Program-made: the position numbers and the translations under genes
Notes under the pieces: generated by a model
Told to the model about the DNA's origin: nothing
Seen by the model: only the letters and a program-made list of their open reading frames with translations
The model's database searches: none
Shown here: positions 56,157 to 64,000 of the stretch, piece after piece
Position numbering within the stretch: position 1 is the first letter of the stretch
Layout: each line of letters begins with the position of its first letter
Assembly (NCBI GenBank): GCA_026394555.1
Contig: JAPKXZ010000074.1
Location: 1 to 64,000 of the forward strand
Length of the DNA: 64,000 bases
Direction: 5' to 3'
DNA from: Methanothrix sp.
Lineage (GTDB): Archaea > Halobacteriota > Methanosarcinia > Methanotrichales > Methanotrichaceae

Positions 56157-57119
56157 CTACACCTCCAGACAGCAGGCGGGGTCCGGCCCCAGGAAATCAC
56201 CCGTTTTTGCATAGGCCCGCGCCCGGCAGCCTCCGCAGGTCCCGGAAAAACTGCACCGTCCGCACTTTCCTTTAAGAACCCTATCTCGCAACGCCCGCAG
56301 CTCAGTGGCATTCTCCCATATCTCTATAAAATTCTTTTCCCTGATGTTCCCGACTCGCAGAGGAAAATAGCCGCAGGGATAGACATCGCCCTTTCGGGAG
56401 ACAAAGACGAAGCTTTTGCCCGCCAGGCAGCCGCCGGCGCGCCCCTTCCCGGGCCTGGCTATGCGAGCATACTGGGGTGCACAGGTGACCTGCACCTCCA
56501 GAGAGCGAAATTCTCGCTCCCGGTCGATCTCGATGAGAAGCTGCTCCTGCCGCTGTGGCGAGATGAGATCCGCCTCCCGGCCCCGGCCCGTGGCCACCAG
56601 GAAAAAGAAGTGCAGGGCACGAGCCCCCACTCTTTGGGCCAGATCGAAGATTGAAGCTACGTCGGACTCATTCTTGCTGGTGAGGGTGTTGTTGATCTGA
56701 AAATCGACCTTGCCGCAGAGGTTGTCTATTCCTTGCATGGCCGCTTGAAAGCTTCCCCTGCCGCGAATCAGATCATGCTTCTCAGGCGTTGCCCCGTCCA
56801 AGCTGATGCTGACTCGCGAGATGCCAGAGGCTGCAATCTCGTTCGCAACCTTTGCTGTGAGCAGCGTTCCGTTGCTGGCCAAAGAGACACGCATGCCCAA
56901 AGCGGTGCCATGACGCGCTATTTGGAAGATATCGGGCCGCAGCAAGGGCTCACCGCCGCTTAAGATAAGCATGGGCTCTAAGGAGGCAATGCTGTCTAAA
57001 AAAGAAAGCGCCTCCTTTGTGGAAAGCTCATCCGGATCGGGCAAAAAAGAAGCAGAGGCGCGGCAGTAGCCGCAGGACAGATTGCAGGCTGCCGTCACCT
57101 CCCAAGCAACAATCAGCAT
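56157..57119 (-). CDS. ahbD: Radical SAM heme synthase AhbD-like
   Basis: A 320-residue radical SAM/SPASM protein with LIVAWEVTAACNLSCGYCRAS (CxxxCxxC), LSGGEPLLRPDIF and C-terminal CGRCSFSGTCGGCRARAY. The WEVTxxCNLxCxxCR lead is typical of AhbD/NirJ-type enzymes; AhbD oxidatively decarboxylates Fe-coproporphyrin III to heme. The neighbouring siroheme decarboxylase subunit supports this. The ATG at 57119 shares a base with the asd stop (TGATG). Confidence 0.83.
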   Translation of the reverse strand: MLIVAWEVTAACNLSCGYCRASASFLPDPDELSTKEALSFLDSIASLEPMLILSGGEPLLRPDIFQIARHGTALGMRVSLASNGTLLTAKVANEIAASGISRVSISLDGATPEKHDLIRGRGSFQAAMQGIDNLCGKVDFQINNTLTSKNESDVASIFDLAQRVGARALHFFFLVATGRGREADLISPQRQEQLLIEIDREREFRSLEVQVTCAPQYARIARPGKGRAGGCLAGKSFVFVSRKGDVYPCGYFPLRVGNIREKNFIEIWENATELRALRDRVLKGKCGRCSFSGTCGGCRARAYAKTGDFLGPDPACCLEV

Positions 57120-58147
57120 CAAAGCAGGCCTTTTTTCACCAGCAATTCGGCATTGAGAATGCTGGCACCCGCTGCGCCACGCACGGTGTTGTGGCCCATG
57201 CAGATGAACCTGATTCCAGACCGGATCCGTCCCACGGAAACGGACATGCCGTTACCCCTGTCGCGATCGAGCCGGGGCTGAGGTCGATCGGGCTCATCCT
57301 TGACGATGATCGCCTTTTTGGGCGAGGTGGGCAGATCTCCCAGGCCCGCATCGAAGTTTTGCATGGCCTTCCTTACCTCCTCGGGCGTGGGATTGTCCCT
57401 CATGGTCACCCAGACAGCTTCCGTGTGCCCGTCCATGACCGGCACGCGATGGCAGCTGGCGCTTACGGAGAAATCCGCATACACGATTTTTTCGCCGTCA
57501 AAGCGCCCCAGGATCTTCTGCGGCTCTGTCTCCACCTTCTCCTCCTCGCCGCCGATGTAGGGAATGACGTTGCCAAGGATGGCCATGGAGGGCACACCCT
57601 CATAGCCTGCCCCACTTACGGCCTGCATGGAGGCCACATGCACGCTCTTGATACCGAACTTCATGAGCGGCTTTAGTGGCAGGGTGAACATGACCGTGGT
57701 ACAGTTGGGGTTAGTGGTGAGATACCCCTCCCACCCCCGCTTTTCTCGCTGCACTTTGATGAGATCCAGGTGGTCGTAATTGCACTCCGGTATGAGCAGA
57801 GGCACATCTTCCACCATGCGATAAGAGCTGGTATTGCTGGCTACCGCAAAGCCTGCCGCCGCGAAGGCCGGCTCAACGGTTTGGGCATCTGCCGCGGGAA
57901 GCGCGGAAAATACAATATCCGCATCTACTTCTCGCGGATCGACGTTGACCACGGTCATCTCCGCGATGTCGTCGGGAAGCTCACTTTCCAGGCGCCACTT
58001 GGCAGCGTCTTTGTACTTCTTGCCCGCGCTCCTCTCGGAAGCGGCTAGGCTCGTCAACTCAAACCAGGGATGGTTCTTCAATCCTTCAATGAAGCGCTGT
58101 CCCACGGCACCGGTGGCACCTAAGACGCCAGCTTTGATCTTGGCCAT
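57119..58147 (-). CDS. asd: Aspartate-semialdehyde dehydrogenase
   Basis: Asd reduces aspartyl phosphate to aspartate semialdehyde for lysine, threonine and methionine. The 342-residue protein has GVLGATGAVGQRFI, the catalytic cysteine in TTNPNCTTVMF, and the SCHRVPVMDGHTEAVWV stretch. I start it at the ATG at 58147 (MAKIKAGVLGATG); a TTG six bases upstream is also in frame. Its product feeds dapA at the left end of the window. Confidence 0.95.
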   Translation of the reverse strand: MAKIKAGVLGATGAVGQRFIEGLKNHPWFELTSLAASERSAGKKYKDAAKWRLESELPDDIAEMTVVNVDPREVDADIVFSALPAADAQTVEPAFAAAGFAVASNTSSYRMVEDVPLLIPECNYDHLDLIKVQREKRGWEGYLTTNPNCTTVMFTLPLKPLMKFGIKSVHVASMQAVSGAGYEGVPSMAILGNVIPYIGGEEEKVETEPQKILGRFDGEKIVYADFSVSASCHRVPVMDGHTEAVWVTMRDNPTPEEVRKAMQNFDAGLGDLPTSPKKAIIVKDEPDRPQPRLDRDRGNGMSVSVGRIRSGIRFICMGHNTVRGAAGASILNAELLVKKGLL

Positions 58148-58257
58148 TATCAATCACCTAAAGCTAGAGTGGGGCTTAATGCTAGGGGTGTATATATTTC
58201 TTGTCCGAAGGGAACCGATAAAAAAATGATTGAGATTTGTGGATTATTACTCGGCTG

Positions 58258-58782
58258 TTACTCTCCTACACAGGATTTCTTCCGAACTCTGTAGCTTTTC
58301 GCGAATTCGCGATTAACCTCGACCACTTCCTCATTGAAGTGCTTGAGGCTTTCGGGGACATGCCCCAGCGCATCGGCCTTCTCCTGCGTATCAACCAGGG
58401 CGCCATGCGGCACGAACTTGCCGTCGGCAAGCTTCACACCAATGACCGTCGCCGCGTGGCCGACAAAGCACTTCTTGCCCAGAGTTGAGGCATGAACTAC
58501 AGAGTTGAAGCCCACAAAGCTCTCATCCTCGATCTTCATGGGTCCGTGAATTACGGCACCATGGGCGATAGATATCTTTTTTTCGAGTTGTATGGAGCTG
58601 CCCATCAGGCCGTGGAAGACAACGCCGTCCTGGATGTTGCACTTATCGCCGATGATGATGGGGTTGGCCTCGTCCGCCCGCAGGGATACGCACGGGCCCA
58701 CATAAACCTCCTCTCCGATGCGAACATCGCCGATAACCATAGCTGATTCGTCCACGTAAGCCGTTGCTGCAACCGTTGGCAT
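58258..58782 (-). CDS. Gamma-class carbonic anhydrase (CamH-like)
   Basis: A 174-residue left-handed beta-helix protein with hexapeptide repeats. Three putative metal ligands are H57 (VVFHGL), H74 and H79 (IAHGAVIHGP), with the family's 5-residue spacing between the last two. It lacks the acidic loop and signal peptide of the prototype Cam, so it is of the CamH type. In acetate-using methanogens carbonic anhydrase helps remove or supply CO2 outside or inside the cell. No leader peptide, so cytosolic. Confidence 0.85.
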   Translation of the reverse strand: MPTVAATAYVDESAMVIGDVRIGEEVYVGPCVSLRADEANPIIIGDKCNIQDGVVFHGLMGSSIQLEKKISIAHGAVIHGPMKIEDESFVGFNSVVHASTLGKKCFVGHAATVIGVKLADGKFVPHGALVDTQEKADALGHVPESLKHFNEEVVEVNREFAKSYRVRKKSCVGE

Positions 58783-58863
58783 GCATTCATTGCTGTTCCA
58801 TGATGTCTTGGGGTTGGCTTTAAGAATATTAGCACCACCTCCCCTGGCATTGGCCGTTCACCT

Positions 58864-59150
58864 TAAAAGAGATTGCCATAAACGATGATTTACAAAGGGA
58901 CTTATTCACTATTGTCGATCGCGATAGATAATCTAATTTAATCAAGGCAGCTTTTTTGGATTGGCGGGGTGAGCATCGAATACTAATGTAAATTAACTAC
59001 AGAATTTTTGTGATATGTATAAAATTATAATCTATAATCGCCATAATTGTTATAATTGCCGCTAAATTTAAATATATGTGAGACAAAATTGGGTCCAAGC
59101 CATTGAATAATTCTTCAAGGGCGATGAAGGGATACGGGGGGATTAATAGA
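58864..59150 (+). promoter_or_regulatory. Long conserved leader of OFA transporter gene 1
   Basis: A 280-base non-coding stretch almost repeated at 60562-60842. It includes a 25-base identical run (58908-58932) with the palindrome ATCGCGAT and a TATA box TTTAAATATAT at 59067-59077, then another conserved piece (GTCCAAGCCATTGAATAAT). The first part is upstream of the TATA box (an operator-like region), the last part would be transcribed leader. Confidence 0.7.
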
Positions 59151-59222
59151 AGTAAACTTATTATATTATATTAATTTTATGTATTGATTAAAAACACTCT
59201 GATATACGAAGGTTTGTAACTT

Positions 59223-60515
59223 ATGGCAGATGATGTGAAGATATTGGGCATGCCACCTGAATCAGGGCGATGGCTGCTGATTATTATTGGAACAATTATC
59301 GAGCTTTGTCTCGGCGCAGTGTATGCTTATAGTATTATTAGCGTTCCTTTGAAAAAGGTATTTACGGCTCCCGTCGCTGATGGAGGCTTTGGATTAACCG
59401 TTAGCGCCATGCAGATGTCGCTTCCTTACATCGCATCCCTGGCGTTCTTTGCCCTGACCATGCCATTGGTCGGCAAATACATTGAAAAATATGGACCGAG
59501 AAAAGTAGGAACGCTGGGCGGCGTCATCGTCGGCCTGGGCTGGATCTTGGGTTCCACAGCCACCTCTCCTACGATGCTTATGATTCTGTACGGCGTTATC
59601 GCCGGCATTGGCGTGGGCATCGCCTACAACTGTCCCATCACCACTGCAGCCAGATGGTTCCCTGACAAGCGCGGCCTGGCTGTGGGATTGACCCTTTTAG
59701 GGTTCGGATTCTCCGCATACATCACCGGCAAAATGTCGGAGATAATCTCTGCGAGCTTCGGCGGAGTTTTCGGCTCCATGCGCATCTTAGGCATAGCTTT
59801 TTTGATCATAATCGTGGTCCTCTCCATGTTCCTGGTCTTCCCACCCGCTGGCTGGACCCCCCGTGGCTGGAAACCGCCGGTAGCGGCTGCCGGAGGCAAG
59901 AAGACCGATTACACGAGAGATGAGATGTCAAAGAACAAGGCCTTCTATGGCCTCTGGATCTGCTATGTGATCGGTGCACTGGCCGGACTGATGGCCATCG
60001 GAGTTGCCAAGCCTGCTGGCCTGGAAGTGGCAGCAAATGCCATGATTGCAGAGGCTGACATAACCCAGAAACTAACGGATCTCACTTTGATCTTCGCACT
60101 CTGCAATGCCGTAGGCAGGCCGCTATTCGGCACTCTGACCGATAAGCTCACACCACCTAGGACGGCGATTCTGTCCTATGTGATCATCATCGCGGCTTCC
60201 CTGCTGATGTACACTAATCCGGCATCAATCACCATGTACACGGTTGCCTTCGCCTTGCTCTGGCTGTGCCTGGGCGGCTGGCTGGCCATAGCGCCGGCTA
60301 CAACCGCGAGCTACTTCGGCACCAAGGACTATGCCCGAAATTATGGCCTGGTCTACACCGCATATGGTGTCGGCGCCATCATTGGAAATTTAATGGCAGG
60401 AGCTGCCAAGGACATGCTGGGCGGCTATGTCAATGTCTTCCCATATGTGGCCGTGCTGGCAGCAGTGGGCATTGTCGTGGCCTATGTAATGGTAAAACCA
60501 CCAAATGCAGCTTAA
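59223..60515 (+). CDS. OFA-family MFS transporter 1
   Basis: A 430-residue MFS carrier with 12 membrane segments. The start GRWLLIIIGTIIELCLGAVYAYS and the WFPDKRGLAVGLTLLGFGFSAY motif mark the oxalate/formate antiporter (OFA) group. Relatives are abundant in acetoclastic methanogens; a monocarboxylate such as acetate is a possible substrate, not shown. Its near-duplicate follows in tandem at 60935. Confidence 0.88.
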   Translation: MADDVKILGMPPESGRWLLIIIGTIIELCLGAVYAYSIISVPLKKVFTAPVADGGFGLTVSAMQMSLPYIASLAFFALTMPLVGKYIEKYGPRKVGTLGGVIVGLGWILGSTATSPTMLMILYGVIAGIGVGIAYNCPITTAARWFPDKRGLAVGLTLLGFGFSAYITGKMSEIISASFGGVFGSMRILGIAFLIIIVVLSMFLVFPPAGWTPRGWKPPVAAAGGKKTDYTRDEMSKNKAFYGLWICYVIGALAGLMAIGVAKPAGLEVAANAMIAEADITQKLTDLTLIFALCNAVGRPLFGTLTDKLTPPRTAILSYVIIIAASLLMYTNPASITMYTVAFALLWLCLGGWLAIAPATTASYFGTKDYARNYGLVYTAYGVGAIIGNLMAGAAKDMLGGYVNVFPYVAVLAAVGIVVAYVMVKPPNAA

Positions 60516-60523
60516 ATAAAATT

Positions 60524-60540
60524 ATATTTTTTTTCTTATT
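60524..60540 (+). terminator. T-rich terminator after OFA gene 1
   Basis: A stretch of TTTTTTTT followed by CTTATT about ten bases after the stop codon suits archaeal termination, and separates the two OFA transcription units. Confidence 0.5.
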
Positions 60541-60561
60541 AGTATTTTGCATAGGGATTAT

Positions 60562-60842
60562 TTAAGAGATTGCCATTAACGATGATTAGCAAAGGACTTA
60601 TCTACTATTGTCGATCGCGATAGATAATTTTGCTCTATCAAGGCTGCTTTTTTGGATTGACCGGGCGTGCATCGAATACTAATGTAAATTGACCACGATA
60701 TTTTTGCGATATGTGTAATATTATAATCTATAATCGCTATAATTGCCGCCAAATTTAAATATATGGGAGATGAAATTAGGTCCAAGCCATTGAATAATAT
60801 CTCAAGGGTGAGGGAGGGGATAAGGAGGGATCTAATAAAAAT
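60562..60842 (+). promoter_or_regulatory. Long conserved leader of OFA transporter gene 2
   Basis: Second copy of the leader at 58864-59150. The identical 25-base run is at 60604-60628, the TATA box TTTAAATATAT at 60754-60764. Changes are mostly scattered substitutions and a few small gaps. An apparent minus-strand frame (60576-60917) over this area is a by-product of the AT-rich sequence. Confidence 0.7.
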
Positions 60843-60934
60843 AGACTCATGGAAACTTTCATCCTTAATGCATATTATATTTATTGAATGTATTGAATGA
60901 GAATAAATCGTTATCATCGAAAGGTGTTAAACTT

Positions 60935-62260
60935 ATGGCTGGAAATTCAGCATCACAGGAACCGCCCGGCGGGCGGTGGATGATGGTAGTAGTAGGCATC
61001 ATAATTCAGCTTTGTCTGGGTGCCATTTATGCTTACGGAGCAGTGAGGGGTGACATATCAGGTTACTTCAAGTCCATAATGGCCATAGCAGACCCGGCCA
61101 CAAAAGGCCCAAGTGCATTTGATATGACCTGGCCTTTTATCACATTTCTGGCATTGTTTGCGTTAACAATGCCGCTGGCTGGGCCTTACATCCAGAAGAT
61201 GGGCCCCAAGAAGGTAAGTATGATTGGTGGAGCGCTCTGCGGCCTGGGTTGGCTAGCGGCCTCGTATGCTACTTCGCCTTCAATGCTCATTCCATTATAT
61301 GGCATTATCGGCGGATTGGGCGTAGGCATAGCTTACGGCGTGCCAATCGCGGTATCGGCGCAATGGTTCCCGGATAAACGCGGCCTTGCCGTGGGACTCA
61401 CTGTGCTGGGCTTCGGCTTCTCTTCCGCCGTGATCTCATATGCCACGCTATTCATGAAATCGGCGGGCCTCCAAATAATGAACATCCTGCAGGTCTATGG
61501 TATCGCATTCATCATCATCACAGTAGTCGCATCTATGTTCCTGAGGTTCCCGCCAACTGGCTGGAAACCGACCGGCTGGGCCCCACCAACTCCTGTGGCC
61601 GGAGCTGCCCAGAAGGTTGACTTCATGCGAAGCGAGATGACCAAGACCGGAACCTTCAAGGGTCTCTGGCTATGTTATACCATCGGAGCTCTAGCCGGGC
61701 TGACCGCCATAGGAATAGTCGGACCGGTAGGCAAAGAAGTAATGACAAATGCCGGCATGAGTGCAGCAGCATCGACTGCTCTGGTATTCCAACTGATCCT
61801 TCCCTTCGCCATATTCAACGGACTGGGAAGACCGATCTTCGGCACTCTGACGGATAAGCTGACCCCAAAGAATGCGGCAATGCTTACTTATGTGCTCATA
61901 ATAGGGGCATGCTTGCTGATGTACTCGAGCTATTCCTCTGTTCTTGCATTCGAGATCAGCTTCGCCATACTCTGGGGATGCCTAGGTGCCTGGCTGGCTA
62001 TAGCGCCAACCGCCACAGCAAGCTTCTTTGGAATGAAAGACAACGCCAAGAACTACGGACTGGTCTTCACAGCCTATGGTGTTGGAGCGGTGGTCGGAGG
62101 CATTATCGCGGCTGAGATCGCAGCCACTACTAAGGTCGCAGCCGGCGCTACATTCCTGGATGCTTATAGGCCGTTTTTCCTGGTTGTAGCTGCCTTGGCT
62201 GCAATAGGACTTGTCGTGGCCTTCATGCTATTGAAGCCGCCAGTCAAGAAAACCGCATAG
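60935..62260 (+). CDS. OFA-family MFS transporter 2
   Basis: A 441-residue MFS carrier clearly paralogous to the gene at 59223: GGRWMMVVVGIIIQLCLGAIYAYG, WFPDKRGLAVGLTVLGFGFSS, and a matching C-terminal YGLVFTAYGVGAVVGG. I place the start at the ATG at 60935, preceded by AACTT as in copy 1; a longer frame from 60884 has no parallel. Extra residues before the last helices (TTKVAAGATFLDAYR) are specific to this copy. Confidence 0.88.
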   Translation: MAGNSASQEPPGGRWMMVVVGIIIQLCLGAIYAYGAVRGDISGYFKSIMAIADPATKGPSAFDMTWPFITFLALFALTMPLAGPYIQKMGPKKVSMIGGALCGLGWLAASYATSPSMLIPLYGIIGGLGVGIAYGVPIAVSAQWFPDKRGLAVGLTVLGFGFSSAVISYATLFMKSAGLQIMNILQVYGIAFIIITVVASMFLRFPPTGWKPTGWAPPTPVAGAAQKVDFMRSEMTKTGTFKGLWLCYTIGALAGLTAIGIVGPVGKEVMTNAGMSAAASTALVFQLILPFAIFNGLGRPIFGTLTDKLTPKNAAMLTYVLIIGACLLMYSSYSSVLAFEISFAILWGCLGAWLAIAPTATASFFGMKDNAKNYGLVFTAYGVGAVVGGIIAAEIAATTKVAAGATFLDAYRPFFLVVAALAAIGLVVAFMLLKPPVKKTA

Positions 62261-62269
62261 AGAAACTGC

Positions 62270-62290
62270 TTTATTTTATATTTTTTTATT
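62270..62290 (+). terminator. T-rich terminator after OFA gene 2
   Basis: TTTATTTTATA followed by seven T directly after the stop region. Confidence 0.5.
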
Positions 62291-62362
62291 CAGCTCAATG
62301 ATAGCCCCATTATAGTGGTTTAAAAAGATTTTTTCAACTGATCCCATAAGCCCGGGTCTGAT

Positions 62363-63769
62363 TCAACGGTATTCCGAGAGCTTGGTCTGCGCTGCCATAC
62401 ACTTCTCGCCCGGTATCTCCACAGGATACAGTCCGGTCAGACAGCCCATGCAAAGGTTCTCCTTGGGTATGCCCACTGCATCCACCAGGCCCTTGTGGCT
62501 CACGTATCCCAGGGAATCGGCATTGATCACCGCTTCCACGCCAGCTACGGTCTTGTAGGCGGCAATCAGCTCCTCGCGACTGGCCATGTCGATGCCCAGA
62601 TAGCAGGGCGCCATGATGGGCGGGCTGCCTATGCGCACGTGCACCTTTTCGGCCCCGGCCTTTCGGACCATGTCCACGATCCGGCGGCTGGTGGTACCGC
62701 GCACGATGGAGTCGTCCACCAAGACCAGCTTATGTCCTTCGATATTGGGCCGGATGGTATTCATCTTCAGGCGGACAGCCGTCTCTCGCATGTTCTGATC
62801 GGGCATGATGAAGGTTCGGCCGATGTAGCGGTTCTTCATCAGGCACTCCCGGTAGCTGATCCCTGAGTACTGGTGGTAGCCTACAGCCAGAGTAATCCCT
62901 GAGTCGGGAATGGGCGTGACGGTGTCCGCATCAGCCGGATGCTCGCGGGCTAAATTGGCTCCGATGTTCACCCGCACCTCGTAAATCAGGCGACCGTCCA
63001 TGATGCTGTCCGGCCGGGCGAAGTAAATGTACTCGAATATGCAGTGCGCCTGATGGGGGAGATGGGCCAGTTGATACGACTTCATCTCGCCGTGCCTGAT
63101 AACCACCAGCTCGCCGGGCATAACATCGCGAATAAGCCGTCCATTCAGAGTATCTATGGCGGCACTCTCCGAGGCCACCATAATACCGGAATCGATCTCG
63201 CCTATGCACAGGGGCTTTATGCCCAGAGGGTCGCGCACGGCGAGGACTGTGTCCCCCCAGAGAAAGACAAGCGAGTAGGAGCCCACTAGCTTACGCATCA
63301 GGGCCCGAACGGCTTCCTGCAGATCATAGCGCAGAAGCTCTTTTACAAAAAGGTGAGCTATAACCTCGGTGTCCGAGGTAGAATAGAAGATGTCTCCTGC
63401 CTGCTCCAGGTTCTCCCGGAGCTGGCAGGAATTCACCAGATTACCATTATGAGCTATGGCAATAGCTCCATCTTTGAATTTTACCAGCAGAGGCTGGCTG
63501 TTTTCTATGCACGATCGGCCGGACGTGGGATATCGGACATGACCGATGCCCACCTGACCGCGCAGCAGCGCGATTTGGGCATCGTCGAATACCTCGGAGA
63601 CAAGGCCCATGCCCCGATGGGTGCGTATGGCCTTGCCGTCATGCACCGATATGCCGGCTGCCTCTTGTCCCCGGTGTTGCAGGGCATAGAGGGCATAGTA
63701 AATGGATTTAGCTACATTATTGCCCGACTCATTGAAGGAAATCCCGACAACGCCGCAGGCATCGTGCAA
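62363..63769 (-). CDS. purF: Amidophosphoribosyltransferase
   Basis: PurF makes phosphoribosylamine from PRPP and glutamine. The 468-residue protein begins HDACGVVGISFNESG, with the Ntn nucleophile cysteine at residue 5, so a short propeptide is removed. Glutaminase motifs HVRYPTSG and NGNLVNS, and the PRPP-binding VLVDDSIVRGTTSRRIV follow. It starts with TTG at 63769, ten bases after the rpl37e stop, behind AGGGG, so the two genes form a unit. Confidence 0.95.
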   Translation of the reverse strand: MHDACGVVGISFNESGNNVAKSIYYALYALQHRGQEAAGISVHDGKAIRTHRGMGLVSEVFDDAQIALLRGQVGIGHVRYPTSGRSCIENSQPLLVKFKDGAIAIAHNGNLVNSCQLRENLEQAGDIFYSTSDTEVIAHLFVKELLRYDLQEAVRALMRKLVGSYSLVFLWGDTVLAVRDPLGIKPLCIGEIDSGIMVASESAAIDTLNGRLIRDVMPGELVVIRHGEMKSYQLAHLPHQAHCIFEYIYFARPDSIMDGRLIYEVRVNIGANLAREHPADADTVTPIPDSGITLAVGYHQYSGISYRECLMKNRYIGRTFIMPDQNMRETAVRLKMNTIRPNIEGHKLVLVDDSIVRGTTSRRIVDMVRKAGAEKVHVRIGSPPIMAPCYLGIDMASREELIAAYKTVAGVEAVINADSLGYVSHKGLVDAVGIPKENLCMGCLTGLYPVEIPGEKCMAAQTKLSEYR

Positions 63770-63779
63770 CTTTAAACCC

Positions 63780-63956
63780 CTAGTAATCAGCCTTTCTCAT
63801 CCACTTGTGACTTCCCATCCGTAGCTTGGCCGAATTACCAAAGCCGCAGTGAACACATACTTTTCTCTTGAAGTTGAACGATATGCTGCCACAACGTCTA
63901 CATCGGATATGCGAACTCTTGTGGCGCTTGCCCATAGAAGGAGTACCTTTTGTCAT
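63780..63956 (-). CDS. rpl37e: 50S ribosomal protein L37e
   Basis: A 58-residue zinc-ribbon ribosomal protein: [20 protein letters not shown], the two cysteine pairs in CRRCG and CVHCGFG, and a basic tail [14 protein letters not shown]. This is the L37e signature of archaea and eukaryotes. The ATG at 63956 follows GAGGTG; TATATAT upstream near 63975-63985 may be its promoter. It leads into purF. Confidence 0.92.
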   Translation of the reverse strand: MTKGTPSMGKRHKSSHIRCRRCGSISFNFKRKVCVHCGFGNSAKLRMGSHKWMRKADY

Positions 63957-64000
63957 CTAGAACACCTCAAGGTGAAATATATACTACGTTATCTCCTCGC

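Noticed and set aside
60576-60917. Minus-strand ORF across the second OFA leader
   Set aside because: The first leader has no equal frame, so coding is not conserved between the two copies.
1-64000. CRISPR arrays, rRNA and tRNA genes
   Set aside because: No regularly spaced direct repeats, no rRNA-like sequence and no tRNA cloverleaf with a recognisable T-loop were found in the gaps I read. A covariance-model scan would be decisive.

Overview
The window looks like chromosome of a methanogenic archaeon of the Methanosarcinales, most probably a Methanothrix (Methanosaeta) species; the genus is an inference. Archaeal markers are ribosomal proteins S17e and L37e, a group II chaperonin (thermosome), chromosomal protein MC1, an archaeal-type aspartyl-tRNA synthetase and a gamma-class carbonic anhydrase. 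Methanogen markers are a TfuA protein of the McrA-glycine thioamidation type and a siroheme-dependent (Ahb) heme pathway, which suits a cytochrome-bearing methanogen. Many genes overlap by 1-4 bases and several start with TTG or GTG.

Layout. 1-6 kb: tfuA, nadA, then a minus-strand set with rps17e-dapA-dapB-zinc ribbon protein, a helical-repeat protein with thiD, and a DUF61 protein. 6-11.8 kb: an accessory, defence-like island holding an AAA ATPase/DUF4276 pair, remnants of type I restriction genes (hsdR N-terminus, hsdS C-terminus), two HD-domain phosphohydrolases (one broken by an in-frame TGA), a YwgA/Panacea-like partner and an orphan HicB. 12.3-22.1 kb: a potassium-uptake block, kdpABC, a KdpD homologue with no histidine kinase, trkH, trkA and a decayed second trkH end. 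23.4-29.6 kb: larC, then the tetrapyrrole genes hemL-hemC-cobA/hemD fusion-ahbC. 29.7-33.5 kb: small and exported proteins, a pentapeptide-repeat membrane protein and rubrerythrin. 33.8-38.7 kb: an ABC exporter, two iron-sulfur flavoprotein-like proteins, an AMMECR1 protein and a membrane protein. 38.8-39.5 kb: gene debris including an AAA ATPase fragment related to the island at 6-8 kb. 39.7-51.1 kb: MC1, a secreted repeat protein, aspS, a large symporter-DUF835 protein, BofA-like protein, regulators, a lipoprotein, purC and the thermosome.

51.4-64 kb: a minus-strand series thioredoxin, metallo-beta-lactamase nuclease, Vms1/VLRF1-like protein and LRV-repeat protein; an IS200/IS605-type element whose single ORF joins a TnpA start to a TnpB body; a siroheme decarboxylase subunit, ahbD and asd; a carbonic anhydrase; two tandem OFA-family MFS transporters with near-duplicate long leaders; and rpl37e-purF at the right edge.

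The heme genes at 24.8-29.6 kb and 55.7-57.1 kb together cover glutamate-semialdehyde conversion through precorrin-2 and the late Ahb steps. asd, dapA and dapB belong to the lysine/diaminopimelate route. The least explained items are the conserved OFA leaders, the kinase-less KdpD, the TnpA-TnpB chimera, the HD/YwgA-like pair with its TGA, and the Vms1-like/LRV gene pair. I saw no tRNA, rRNA or CRISPR array.
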